DNA of 64,000 nucleotides from Pediococcus stilesii (GCF_001437075.1 NZ_JQBX01000002.1:1-64000); one strand, 5' to 3'; positions 43,880-52,559 are shown, counted from the first letter of the stretch. Translations and numbers: made by a program. Notes: generated by a model from the sequence alone, not told the origin.

Positions 43880-43926
43880 AAAAAATCTCCAAAAATTGGT
43901 TCAAGCCCAATTTTTTGGAGATTTTT
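43880..43926. terminator. Terminator at the end of the nan locus
   Basis: AAAAATCTCCAAAAATTGG pairs with CCCAATTTTTTGGAGATTTTT. It lies 44 bases past the nanA remnant on the minus strand. Confidence 0.88.
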
Positions 43927-43969
43927 ACATGTAGAAAATTTCTACACGTATTCTTTATTTAATAAATAT

Positions 43970-44443
43970 TTATCCAACAAATTCTTCAATCGATTCGTCA
44001 ATATGCTTACGAACTTCCTCAACTCGATTCATTTCATTCTCTTCAACATGCGGCAATGGTAGACGAGCACGTCCAACATTTACTCCACGTTGCTTCAAAA
44101 TCAGCTTCATAACGTCGTATAAATTACCCTTAAATGATGTAAGTTCTGAAATCAAGTCATTGATTCTCAATTGAATCTTCAAGGCCTTATCTAGGTTACC
44201 TTCGCGAACGCAACGATCAGCTTCCATCAGTAGTTCTGGATAAACTCCATATGTTCCACCAATTCCGGCATCGGCACCCATCACACGTCCACCAACAAAT
44301 TGTTCATCTGGACCGTTGAAAACGATATTGTCTTTGCCTGCGCGTAGTTTCCACATGTTGATATCCATAACTGGCATTGATGAGTTCTTAACCCCAATAA
44401 CTTGGTCTTTTGCCATCATGCGTTTGAATAGATCTTCAGAATA
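43970..44443 (-). pseudogene. nanA: nanA remnant: C-terminal half of N-acetylneuraminate lyase
   Basis: About 158 residues of a DapA/NanA-type lyase that is normally near 300. Homology starts around YSEDLFKRM and runs through GVKNSSMPVMD, which holds the Schiff-base lysine, to the usual C terminus. The N-terminal half, with the substrate-binding GTTGE-type loop and catalytic tyrosine, is missing. In its place is the end of the isomerase-like gene, whose stop is in the same frame. A deletion joined the two genes. The fragment cannot form an active barrel, so sialic acid cleavage by this locus is lost. Confidence 0.85.
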
Positions 44444-44458
44444 AAAAGCAAATCTTTT

Positions 44459-45187
44459 TTAATCTAAATTTGAATTTACTTTTTCAATCTCTTGATCGAG
44501 TAGATTATTATTAATTGCGTACTCTAAAAATACTGGTGTACCGGCTTTTAATTCATGGAGTAGTTTTTCCCAATCGGTTAATCCGTCTCCTAGCATTACC
44601 GTATCACGATCTTTAATATCTTTTAAATGAAAAATTGTTATATATTTTTTAAGTGCTTCAAAAGCATTTTCCGGACTTTCATCAATCCAATACCAGTTTC
44701 CAGAATCAAAAGTATATCCTAACTCTGGAACTACATCTAAAAGACAGGTTAAGTTTTTAGTAAACCGGTTTAACGTTCCATTTTCATTTGGCTAATTCTC
44801 CACCGTTACTTTAACTTCACTTCTTTTAAGTGCTTCACTAAGTCGATCTGTATCTGTTCCTTCTAATGTTTTAAAACTACCCAAACTAATTTTTAAACCC
44901 TTGATACTGTTGGCCTCAGCCATCTTTAAGTAATCAAAAATATTTTCGTTTAGTTTTCCATCCGTAAATAACTCTTCTGGAATTGAAAAATAAAATTGCC
45001 ATTGCTGTGCTCGACAAAGTTTGTCAATTGAATTCAACTCGGCGTTTCTTGTATCATCTTGAAAAAATTCACCCCGAACTTCAATATCTTGGATTGGCTT
45101 ATCAATCAGTTTTTTTAAACAATCGACTTGGCTTACCCCATTTTGCATATCTTCTAAAAAAACGGCTGTGTTAATTGAGACTTTCAT
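44459..45187 (-). pseudogene. Sugar-phosphate isomerase/epimerase-like gene with internal amber stop
   Basis: 242 codons in one frame with a TAG at 44792-44794 after KVTVEN. The frame continues as PNENGTLNRF, GYTFDSGNW, FHLKDIKD and FLEYAINN, typical of xylose-isomerase-like TIM barrels (AP endonuclease family 2). A CAG to TAG change would explain it (VEN-Q-PNENG fits the family). The first 131 residues alone would be half a barrel. The start follows AAGGGAG and overlaps nanK by 17 bases. The original substrate is unknown, probably an amino sugar given the locus. Confidence 0.82.
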
Positions 45188-46067
45188 GACTAATACTCCC
45201 TTCGTTATCCGCGTCTAAAAGCGGTACAATCGCACCAATTAGCTGTGCATTATTTCCTTGTTCCGCAATCTTCAACGTTGTCTGATTAAAATCTTTTGGC
45301 AAAAGAACGGCTAATGCATCATCTAAAAGCGAGATCAAATAATCGCCTTGAGCGGAAACCGCGCCGCCAATAATCATATATTCTGGATCAAATAAAACAA
45401 TAATTTCAGCTAAACCTTTGGCGACCTCCATGGCCCAGTCTTTAATGATGGTTATGTAAGGGGCTTGATTAGCCTTAGCTTTTTCAAAAGCATCAATCAC
45501 ACTAATATTGTAGTCTTGTAATTGACTTTCTAGGGTCAACGTTGAGGCACGCTGCTCATAATTTGTTCCTGTTTTTGGGTCAAACATGGTATAACCAATT
45601 GAGTTTCCTTTGCCATGCGCACCACCGATTAATTTACCTTGATTGAAATGAGCACCGCCAATGCCGGTACCTAAAGCCACGCAGTATATATCTTCACTAT
45701 GGATGTTTCCGGCGTATGCTTCACCTAATAATGCCGCATCAACATCATTTACGACGCTAACTGGCAATCCGCTTTGATCAATCAATGCTGACTTCAATGG
45801 CGTATTAATATAATTGGGAATTGTTGGACCAGCAAATTGAATGCTTCCATCCTCGGCAACAATTCCGGCCGTGCTAACGCCAATTCCAGCCAGCTCTACA
45901 TCTTCCGAAACTTCTTTCGTAACTTCCTTTAACGTTTTTAAAATGTGATTATCTACATTATGTTTTGTGTCGACCTTCGCATGTCTTGATAAATTCAAAT
46001 TACTGTCAATTAGACTATACTTAATCGTTGTTCCTCCTACATCAAATGCTAAATATTTTCGAGTCAT
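45171..46067 (-). CDS. nanK: ROK-family N-acetylmannosamine kinase
   Basis: 298 residues from the ATG 7 bases after GGAGG. The ATP motif is FDVGGTTIKYSL at the N terminus and GTGIGG lies near 125. The CxCGxxGC zinc motif of many ROK proteins is absent, as in lactobacillal NanK (GGAHGKGNSIGY). It phosphorylates ManNAc to ManNAc-6-P, the substrate of the divergently encoded NanE. It is the only intact gene of its operon. A perfect cre match lies 47 bases upstream of the start. Confidence 0.85.
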   Translation of the reverse strand: MTRKYLAFDVGGTTIKYSLIDSNLNLSRHAKVDTKHNVDNHILKTLKEVTKEVSEDVELAGIGVSTAGIVAEDGSIQFAGPTIPNYINTPLKSALIDQSGLPVSVVNDVDAALLGEAYAGNIHSEDIYCVALGTGIGGAHFNQGKLIGGAHGKGNSIGYTMFDPKTGTNYEQRASTLTLESQLQDYNISVIDAFEKAKANQAPYITIIKDWAMEVAKGLAEIIVLFDPEYMIIGGAVSAQGDYLISLLDDALAVLLPKDFNQTTLKIAEQGNNAQLIGAIVPLLDADNEGSISHESLN

Positions 46068-46113
46068 ATTAAATCCTCCAACGTATAAATTATTGATCTT
46101 TATGATCAATCCT

Positions 46114-46127
46114 TGATAACGGTTTCA
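46114..46127 (-). promoter_or_regulatory. cre site upstream of nanK
   Basis: On the minus strand TGAAACCGTTATCA fits the CcpA consensus TGWAANCGNTNWCA at every position. It lies in the nanK-nanE divergent region and implies repression by preferred sugars. Confidence 0.7.
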
Positions 46128-46396
46128 TATTAACATTTGTATATTATTTTCACAATTTAAAAAAGTAAAAATATTTTTTATTACAGTTATACCAGTACTT
46201 TTAACTATAAAATGAAAATTATTATCCTTTATGTGTGTTGCAATATTTTTTTACTAGTTGTATATTAACAGCGGTGGTTGAATTAATTATTAACTATTAC
46301 AACTTGATTTTTAATAAACCGTCCCAGTATATGTTTGTATTTTGATTTTGCTATAATTTGGTAGAATAAATTTGATAAAAGAGAAGTGTCAGTATT
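46128..46396. other. nanK-nanE divergent promoter region
   Basis: A very AT-rich stretch without ORFs. A TATAAT box near 46351 is a probable -10 for nanE, with a poor -35. Binding sites for the RpiR-type regulator encoded at 48185 are likely here but no clear dyad could be singled out. Confidence 0.45.
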
Positions 46397-47086
46397 ATGG
46401 AAAATAGATTTTTTGATGCCGTTAAAGGCAAACTAATTATTTCGTGCCAGGCGTTACCAGATGAACCGCTACATAGTTCATTTATCATGGCTCGAATGGC
46501 TCGAGCTGCCAAAATGGCCGGCGCGGCCGGAATTCGTGCTAACTCGGTCGTTGACATCCAGGCGATTCAAGACGAAACGGGTTTACCCATCATCGGAATT
46601 GCTAAAACGGATTACCCTGATTCAGATGTTTACATTACTCCAACAATGAAAGAAATGAGAGCGGTTGCAGCAACTGGTGTCGAAGTGGTCGCGTGCCAAG
46701 TGACTGGTGAAAAACGTCCGAATGATGAAAAACTAGAGGACATCGTTAAACAATTCCGCGATGAATTTCCAGACACCCTATTAATGGCTGATACTGACAT
46801 TATGGAAAATGCACTTGAAGCCGATCGGTTAGGATTCGACATTATTGGGACAACGATGCGTGGTTATACATCAGCTTCCAAGGGACTAAACATCGCCGAT
46901 AATGATTTTGAATACCTAAAAGATTTGCTAAAAAAAGTCCAGCATCCAGTCGTTGCTGAAGGTAAAATTGACTCACCCGAAAAGTTAAAACGGTGCTTAG
47001 ATCTAGGCTGCCATTCCGTTGTTGTTGGTGGTGCAATTACACGCCCACTTGAAATAGCAACCCGTTTTATCGATGCAATTAAGTAA
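46397..47086 (+). CDS. nanE: N-acylglucosamine-6-phosphate 2-epimerase NanE
   Basis: 229 residues, a full-length NanE TIM barrel with IISCQALPDEPLH at the N terminus, AKMAGAAGIRANS, the catalytic lysine in GIAKTDYP (about 66) and VVGGAITRP at the phosphate site. It converts ManNAc-6-P to GlcNAc-6-P, which NagA can deacetylate. It is divergent from nanK and ends at a terminator. Confidence 0.93.
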   Translation: MENRFFDAVKGKLIISCQALPDEPLHSSFIMARMARAAKMAGAAGIRANSVVDIQAIQDETGLPIIGIAKTDYPDSDVYITPTMKEMRAVAATGVEVVACQVTGEKRPNDEKLEDIVKQFRDEFPDTLLMADTDIMENALEADRLGFDIIGTTMRGYTSASKGLNIADNDFEYLKDLLKKVQHPVVAEGKIDSPEKLKRCLDLGCHSVVVGGAITRPLEIATRFIDAIK

Positions 47087-47108
47087 AAATTAACCCTCAA
47101 ACTAAAAA

Positions 47109-47157
47109 TTAACATTCCTTGAAGATCGGATACGTCACTTCTAGGGATGTTTTTTGT
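47109..47157 (+). terminator. Terminator after nanE
   Basis: AACATTCCTTGAAG and CTTCTAGGGATGTT pair with small mismatches and are followed by TTTTTT. Confidence 0.75.
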
Positions 47158-47445
47158 GATTAGGGCTGGTGACTGCAATATTCAACCCCTATTATTCGTT
47201 CCGTGATCGGATTCAATTTTACGAATCACATTCCCCGTTCCATCGCTGTTCTTGGCAATTATTTATGTAGAAAAATTATATTTTGATAAAATTTTCATGC
47301 TTTTTATGTTGTATATCGTGATTCTCATGCTTTTTCGCGTTTCCGGCACACTAACGCCATCATCAACGTCCCAGGATTCAATTAGAAACTTCTCATTTAG
47401 CCATGATATACTTTTGTCCAACCAATTCGGGAAGGAAAATACAAC
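47158..47445 (+). other. Intergenic region upstream of the pentapeptide-repeat gene
   Basis: 288 bases with no supported gene. Open frames here lack ribosome sites and have implausible composition. The promoter of the next gene is probably within the last 60 bases (TGATATACTTT). Confidence 0.45.
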
Positions 47446-48078
47446 ATGCAGAAACCTAAAGTTAATGAACATCTCATTCACACGTCCTCTATGTATTCAA
47501 TTTACGATTCAGAAGATTTTTCAATTTCAGAAGCCCATATCGTCAAGGAAAATTTTTCAGAGCAGTCCGTTGGTCATGCAATAGTAGAAAATTCAATCAT
47601 CGAAAACGTAATATTTCAGAATAGTGAATTCACAAAAATTGAATTCACAGACGTCGTTTTAATGAACTGCGATTTTTCTGGATCTCAGCTAGATGAAGGT
47701 CTTTTTCATCGTGTCATTTTTAAAAATTGTAAATTAATGGGCACAAACTTTGAAGGTTCATATTTTAGAAATGTTCTTTTTGAGGACTGTTTACTTGATA
47801 TGGTAAACTTTCACGGAGCCGATTTTAAAGAACTTCACTTTGCTCACTCACGATTAAATGAAGCGGACATTGACATGGCACGTCTTCAAAAAACCAAGTT
47901 TATGGACTGCGAACTTGAAAGCGTAAATTTCGACGGCACCAGTCTTAACGGAATTGACTTAACAACCTGTTCGTTCCAGCAAATCGAAACAAGCCACCAC
48001 TTTCTGAAGGGCGTTATTGTGAATGACCTGCAAGCCGTGAACTTAGCGCAACAATTTTTAAGGATTCAACTTAATTAG
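47446..48078 (+). CDS. Pentapeptide-repeat protein
   Basis: 210 residues. From about 40 to 175 the chain follows the A(D/N)LXX-type five-residue pattern with F or L at the centre (VIFQNSEFTKIEFTD, NFEGSYFRNVLFEDC, NFHGADFKELHF), giving a right-handed quadrilateral beta helix of about six coils. Qnr and McbG proteins of this shape protect gyrase by DNA mimicry, but most family members have unknown roles. GGAAGG precedes the ATG. It sits between nanE and the RpiR gene with separate spacing on both sides. Confidence 0.85.
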   Translation: MQKPKVNEHLIHTSSMYSIYDSEDFSISEAHIVKENFSEQSVGHAIVENSIIENVIFQNSEFTKIEFTDVVLMNCDFSGSQLDEGLFHRVIFKNCKLMGTNFEGSYFRNVLFEDCLLDMVNFHGADFKELHFAHSRLNEADIDMARLQKTKFMDCELESVNFDGTSLNGIDLTTCSFQQIETSHHFLKGVIVNDLQAVNLAQQFLRIQLN

Positions 48079-48184
48079 TATTAATCTATTAAGCTTTCAG
48101 AAAATCAAAAGATCTTACGAATTGAAGTCGACCGTTTTATTTTTCGGCGTATAATAGTTAGTAACAATTAGAGGAGTAAATGCC

Positions 48185-48994
48185 ATGAACATTATTGATA
48201 TTGTCGAACAAAAATATCCATCATTATCCCGTCAGGAACGCAAAATTGCGTTACGGGTAACTCAGCATCCGGCCGATGTCAAAAAAATGAATATCAATAC
48301 TTTGTCTAAAAAGGCTGAAGTTAGTACTGCAACGGTAACCCGCTTCGTTAGAAAAATGGGTTACCACGATTTCAGCGAATTTAAATTGGCGTTGGCAGAG
48401 GCCACTTCGACTATTACCGAAGATGTGGCCAACTCTCCTCTTCCAGACCAAGTTACGGAATTCTACAATCAAATGATCACCGGAACTTGGAAAAAATTAA
48501 ATCAAGATGTTTTGAATAAGTCTGTCGATTTAATTAAAGGCGCTTCTCGTATTTTTGTTTTTGGCTTAGGGAGTTCTGGATACAACGCTCAGGAGCTATC
48601 ACAACGATTAATGCGAATGGGGCTAGATTCATTTGCACCAGCAGATAGTCATACAATGTATATCAGCAGTAGCATCATGAAAAAAGAAGATATCGTCATC
48701 GTTCTATCTGTTTCAGGTAAATCAAGTGAAGTCAATGAGGCCGTGAATTTGGCTAAAAAACAAGGCGCAAAAATCATTGCCATTACTGCTTTTGATGACA
48801 GTCCACTCGCTACAATGAGTGATTATCGTTTACTTGTTCAATATAGTGAGTTTGTCGACAACACCCGATTTATTAACTCACAACTGGGCATTGTATACGT
48901 CATCGATGTGTTCTCCACCATGCTTTTACAGGAACCACAGTATCACGACCGCTACCAATGGACCGTGGAAGCCATTCTGAGTAGAAAAAAATAG
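48185..48994 (+). CDS. RpiR/MurR-family regulator with SIS domain
   Basis: 269 residues: an N-terminal RpiR HTH (about 1-75, SKKAEVSTATVTRFVRKMGY) and a SIS domain (about 115-245, FVFGLGSSGYNAQ, LSVSGKSSEV) that binds phosphosugars. Likely controls the nearby nan genes with ManNAc-6-P or GlcNAc-6-P as signal. A TCGACC/TATAAT promoter with a 16-base spacer lies at 48128-48155 and GAGGAG before the ATG. Confidence 0.88.
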   Translation: MNIIDIVEQKYPSLSRQERKIALRVTQHPADVKKMNINTLSKKAEVSTATVTRFVRKMGYHDFSEFKLALAEATSTITEDVANSPLPDQVTEFYNQMITGTWKKLNQDVLNKSVDLIKGASRIFVFGLGSSGYNAQELSQRLMRMGLDSFAPADSHTMYISSSIMKKEDIVIVLSVSGKSSEVNEAVNLAKKQGAKIIAITAFDDSPLATMSDYRLLVQYSEFVDNTRFINSQLGIVYVIDVFSTMLLQEPQYHDRYQWTVEAILSRKK

Positions 48995-49016
48995 TCGCCA
49001 AAGCGACTATTTTTTA
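48989..49016 (+). terminator. Compact terminator at the end of the RpiR gene
   Basis: AATAGTCGC-CAAA-GCGACTATT followed by TTTTTATTTT. It begins inside the stop codon and also overlaps the stop of the convergent AbiEi-like fragment. Confidence 0.92.
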
Positions 49017-49379
49017 TTTTCCAGTAACCAATGGACTTCTCACCCCTTTTTTATTTTTGATGAATATGTCGCTTTCATGAATATGATCGATCATGATTCT
49101 GTCATCGTGATGAACAAACAAAAACAAATGGTCACGCAAGTACAGTGCGGTTTCTTTGAAAAATATTCCCTTTGAAAGTCTAAGTTGAGCGATTACAAAT
49201 CCATCCCCCAATTCATTAGGACGCATATAAATTCCAGGTCCTACTTTTTCTAAGAAACCTGCATTAGCCATCCTACTTAATGCAACATACGTGGTCATGC
49301 CATCAGCAATTGTTCGTCTTACCGAAATCAATCTATTATATTTATTAATAAGATTATTGGCTTGAGTTTCGATACTCAT
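49014..49379 (-). pseudogene. Truncated AbiEi-like type IV antitoxin
   Basis: 121 residues. The first about 85 (ANNLINKYNRLISVRR, VGPGIYMRPNELGDGFVIAQ, KGIFFKETALYLRDHL) match the winged-helix N terminus of AbiEi antitoxins, which are usually near 200 residues. After YLRDHL the sequence no longer resembles the family (FLFVHHDDRIMID) and ends early. No abiEii toxin gene follows. The fragment may still bind DNA: an 11-base inverted repeat lies upstream of its start. Confidence 0.7.
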
Positions 49380-49417
49380 AAGCGTACCCTCTTTCTCATC
49401 ATTAAAGTCGTGTTATA

Positions 49418-49452
49418 TTTATACTATATTTTTTCTATTGTTATAGTATAAA
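49418..49452. promoter_or_regulatory. 11-base inverted repeat, candidate AbiEi operator
   Basis: TTTATACTATA (49418-49428) and TATAGTATAAA (49442-49452) are perfect reverse complements separated by 13 bases, upstream of the abiEi-like start. AbiEi proteins repress their own promoter through such repeats. Confidence 0.5.
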
Positions 49453-49489
49453 ACTAACAATATGTCGCATTAAAAGATGAAAATTTGGA

Positions 49490-49744
49490 GTGAACAAATT
49501 CGCAATAAAGGAAAATTTACATTATGGAAAGTTACTTAGAACTGTCAATGGGATTAACCCGCGTACACTGGCACAACGGCTTCACGATTTTGAAAATGCT
49601 GGAATCCTTTCGCGAACCGTTTTTCCGACAAATCCTCCTCAAGTTGAATATCAATTAACTAAAAAAGGTAATGCTCTAAGAAAAATTACTGAAGAAATGA
49701 GATTGTGGGATGAAATTTATGGAAGTGAAAATTCAAACGTATAA
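49490..49744 (+). pseudogene. HxlR-family regulator fragment (C-terminal part)
   Basis: 84 residues in frame. INPRTLAQRLHDFENAGILSRTVFP and PPQVEYQLTKKG are the recognition helix and wing of HxlR winged-helix regulators. The N-terminal part, normally with a CPV redox cysteine and GGKW, is absent. The GTG that opens the frame has no spaced ribosome site. It is probably a decayed gene that once controlled a neighbour such as the flavoprotein oxidoreductase. Confidence 0.7.
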
Positions 49745-49758
49745 TTAAAAATATGATT

Positions 49759-49851
49759 TTATTCCATTATACTGGAATAATCTCTAATTTTTAAAAGTTA
49801 TTCCAGTATAATGGAATAACTCTGAATTTAATGAAATTATTCCATCATAAT
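49759..49851. repeat. Array of TTATTCCA palindromes at exact 39-base spacing
   Basis: Three boxes start at 49759, 49798 and 49837. Box 1 (TTATTCCA-TTATAC-TGGAATAA) and box 2 (TTATTCCA-GTATAA-TGGAATAA) are perfect 8-base dyads and exact reverse complements of each other. Box 3 is a half-site (TTATTCCATCATAAT). The spacer parts of the 39-base units are only loosely alike. It looks like a multi-site operator or a small tandem repeat. Confidence 0.75.
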
Positions 49852-49995
49852 TAACAAAAAATATCATTGAATGAAACTAAAAGCCTGCAATTAGTTCCGC
49901 CACACTTATCCTCCACTAAAACCACTGAAGTTATTTGTAATCAGATCATTTCTCAAAGCTAATTCATTTTTCTTCATGCCTTCAGTTGCAACCGC

Positions 49996-50025
49996 TTGCA
50001 TATCTTCTTATAACTTTGATATGCT
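49996..50025 (+). promoter_or_regulatory. Promoter of the flavoprotein oxidoreductase gene
   Basis: TTGCAT and TATGCT with an 18-base spacer, about 46 bases before the start. The dyad TGCAA-CCGC-TTGCA (49987-50000) overlaps the -35 box and resembles a degenerate cre (two mismatches). Confidence 0.5.
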
Positions 50026-50071
50026 CACCTTAATGAATGTTACTCAATTTTTTAAAACGGAGGTAGTTTAT

Positions 50072-51406
50072 ATGTCAGAAAAATATCAATACGACGTTTT
50101 ATATCTTGGTAGTGGGCACGGAGCCTTTGATGGCGCCATCCCTCTGGCTGCGAGTGGAAAGCGCGTTGGTCTGATTGAAGAAGATAAAGTGGGTGGAACT
50201 TGTCCAAATCGCGGTTGTAACGCCAAAATCACGTTAGACAATCCAGTTCAATTATTGCGTCATCAAGAGCGGATGAATGGTATTGTTAATGGCGATCTAT
50301 CCATTGATTGGACAAAAAGTGTTGAGCATGAACACGAGGTCATTGACGGCCTACCAGATATGATATCTGGCTTGTTGACGTCATCAAACGCCGAAATCAT
50401 CACCGGGCGCGGAAAATTTATTGACGAACATACAATTGAAGTAAACGGAAAAAATTACACATCAGATAAAATCGTAATTTCAACTGGTCAACGTCCTCAT
50501 CGCTTAGATGTTCCCGGCAAGGAACTGGCCCACGATAGCACAGACTTTATGAACTTAACTAAGCTTCCTCAAAAAATTGTAATCATCGGGGGCGGCTATA
50601 TCAGTATGGAATTTGCAACCATTGCCAATGCCGTTGGTTCAGATGTCACGGTTCTTTTACACCATAAAAAAGCTCTACGCAAGTTTAACCAAGAATACGT
50701 TCGTCAAATTTTAGACGATTTGGATGATCGTGGTGTGAACTTCATCGATAACGCTGAGGTAAACTCATTTGAAAAAGATGGCGATCATTTTAAAGTAAGT
50801 TACAACGGGGAAGAATCTCTGACTACCGATTGGATTCTCGATGCTACCGGACGCATTCCTAATGTAGAAAACATCGGACTAGATACCATTGGTGTTGAAT
50901 ATAACGACAACGGCATTGAAGTTAACGAGCATCTTCAAACCAGTGTCGATAATATTTATGCCAGTGGTGATGTGCTTGATAAAATTGAACCTAAATTAAC
51001 GCCAACTGCTATTTTTGAATCAACTTATTTAACGCAACTTTTTACCGGGCAAACCGAAAAAGCAATCAATTATCCTGCGATTCCTACTGTAGTCTTTACT
51101 TCACCTCAAATTGCTGAAGTGGGAATTACGCCAAATGATGCCGCCAAAGATGATCAGTATACCGTTAAAACCAATCATCTCCCTGATGCTTGGTTCCGCC
51201 AAGTTGATAAGGAGCTCCTCGGTGATAATACTCTTATTTATAACTACAAAGGTGAACTAGTGGGGGCTTCTGAAATCAGTGATCAAGCTGTTGATGCGAT
51301 CAATGTCTTGCTTCCGGCAATCGAATTTAAATTCACTGCCGAACAGCTCGGACGCATTGTGCATCTCTTCCCTTCGCTCGCATCAGATACTTGGAGCCAA
51401 ATCTAA
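50072..51406 (+). CDS. FAD-dependent pyridine nucleotide-disulfide oxidoreductase
   Basis: 444 residues from the ATG 8 bases after GGAGG. The FAD fold begins YDVLYLGSGHGA, the redox disulfide is in GGTCPNRGCNAK (about 43-54), NAD(P)H binding in IVIIGGGYISMEFA, and the second FAD motif in IYASGDV. It belongs with dihydrolipoamide, glutathione and mercuric reductases. The C-terminal HPTxxE base motif reads HLFPSLASD, so its second histidine is missing, and the usual Ile after the second Cys is Asn. The substrate disulfide is unknown. No lipoyl-complex genes are nearby. Confidence 0.85.
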   Translation: MSEKYQYDVLYLGSGHGAFDGAIPLAASGKRVGLIEEDKVGGTCPNRGCNAKITLDNPVQLLRHQERMNGIVNGDLSIDWTKSVEHEHEVIDGLPDMISGLLTSSNAEIITGRGKFIDEHTIEVNGKNYTSDKIVISTGQRPHRLDVPGKELAHDSTDFMNLTKLPQKIVIIGGGYISMEFATIANAVGSDVTVLLHHKKALRKFNQEYVRQILDDLDDRGVNFIDNAEVNSFEKDGDHFKVSYNGEESLTTDWILDATGRIPNVENIGLDTIGVEYNDNGIEVNEHLQTSVDNIYASGDVLDKIEPKLTPTAIFESTYLTQLFTGQTEKAINYPAIPTVVFTSPQIAEVGITPNDAAKDDQYTVKTNHLPDAWFRQVDKELLGDNTLIYNYKGELVGASEISDQAVDAINVLLPAIEFKFTAEQLGRIVHLFPSLASDTWSQI

Positions 51407-51433
51407 ATTCTGAAAATCTCATGCACAGCGCAT

Positions 51434-51478
51434 AATAAATAGACTACAGCAAATAATTTTTGTTGTAGTCTATTTATT
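51434..51478. terminator. Bidirectional terminator
   Basis: AATAAATAGACTACA pairs with TGTAGTCTATTTATT between convergent genes. Confidence 0.85.
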
Positions 51479-51520
51479 ATGCTTAAATTTTAAAGTGGCA
51501 AATTCCAATCCTTTTAAACC

Positions 51521-52414
51521 TTAGTTTGATAGAATATAGTTTCCCGATGCTTCCGCGACCTTAGTCAATTCCTTTTTAGCCGTTGATAAGCCAGTTTGAC
51601 CCTGTCCGTCCGGGTGCTGATTACTCATAATGGAAATCAAATACATCCGTCCTTTGACTTCAATAGCCCCAATTGAATCTATTATCCAGGTTCCCGATAA
51701 CGTCCAGCCGTTCTTATTGGCTAGAAAGTTTGCATTTTCATCAAATCCATTAATTCCCCACTGCTGTTTAATATTAACCTGAACCATTTCCGAAATAATG
51801 TAATTTCGATCAGTTTGATTTATCAATTTAGAGTCGATAAAAATATTTTTTAAGAGCGTCACATAATCTTTAGAGCTAATGGTCGATAGCCACCAGTGAC
51901 TGCTAGCCTGACTATCTTTCATCCCAAACCTTTTGAACATTTGGTTAAGACCGTCCGTGCCGCCAATTTTCTTAAACAATGTAGTTGCATCATTGTTATT
52001 ACTTTCTCGAATCATTCTGGCAACCATCTTTTTATCATTTGCGGATAATTTAGGTTTCTGATGTAAATATTCTACTAAAATTGGAACCTTAATCGTGCTG
52101 GCAGTATACATTTGTTCTGTCTTTCCCTGCTCCCAGTGGTACGTTTTTTTCTTTGAAACATCATAAATTGTCATATCATAGTTCTCATTTTTCAAAGCTG
52201 GATACTTTTGACTCAGGCTTCGAACTTTTTTATCCATTGATGCACTAAATTTAGGATTATTGGGATTGTCTGGAAGCGCTTGCGATTTAGAGCTCATCAG
52301 ATGCCGAATTCCAAAAATCAGTGCAATTATCAAACAAATTATTATTATTAATCCTGAAAGCCACACTTTCCCTTTATGATTTAATCGACGACCATGAAAC
52401 GTAATCATCCACAT
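51521..52414 (-). CDS. Membrane-anchored class A-like serine hydrolase
   Basis: 297 residues: a basic N terminus, one membrane helix (about 20-40, LIIIICLIIALIFG), a linker, and a penicillin-recognising domain (about 60-290). The SxxK motif is in TASTIKVPIL (about 108), the SxN motif is SNN in RESNNNDA, and KNG in place of KTG lies near 235. It should act outside the membrane on peptidoglycan-type substrates. It differs in sequence from the similar protein at 960-1922. A GGGG site precedes the ATG. Confidence 0.82.
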   Translation of the reverse strand: MWMITFHGRRLNHKGKVWLSGLIIIICLIIALIFGIRHLMSSKSQALPDNPNNPKFSASMDKKVRSLSQKYPALKNENYDMTIYDVSKKKTYHWEQGKTEQMYTASTIKVPILVEYLHQKPKLSANDKKMVARMIRESNNNDATTLFKKIGGTDGLNQMFKRFGMKDSQASSHWWLSTISSKDYVTLLKNIFIDSKLINQTDRNYIISEMVQVNIKQQWGINGFDENANFLANKNGWTLSGTWIIDSIGAIEVKGRMYLISIMSNQHPDGQGQTGLSTAKKELTKVAEASGNYILSN

Positions 52415-52478
52415 CTAAGCCCCTTTCATTCAGATAAACTATATTCAATTATACTTGGAGTTCAATGTTCCAACAACG

Positions 52479-52526
52479 CAAAAAAAGAAGCATGGCAAAA
52501 GTAACTTGTCATACTTCTCTTTTTTC
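52479..52526 (-). terminator. Terminator after clpL
   Basis: On the minus strand AAGAAGTATGACAAG pairs, with two mismatches, with TTGCCATGCTTCTT and ends in a T run, 34 bases past the clpL stop. Confidence 0.8.
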
Positions 52527-52559
52527 GATCAATTCGCTATGCGGTAGTAAATGACCGAT

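Noticed and set aside
47252-47584. 110-residue plus-strand frame upstream of the pentapeptide-repeat gene
   Set aside because: It runs out of frame into the real gene, lacks a ribosome site and has no recognisable domain.
49759-49851. Possible CRISPR array from the 39-base-spaced TTATTCCA boxes
   Set aside because: Only two and a half short dyads are present, the spacers are partly alike, and no cas gene is near.
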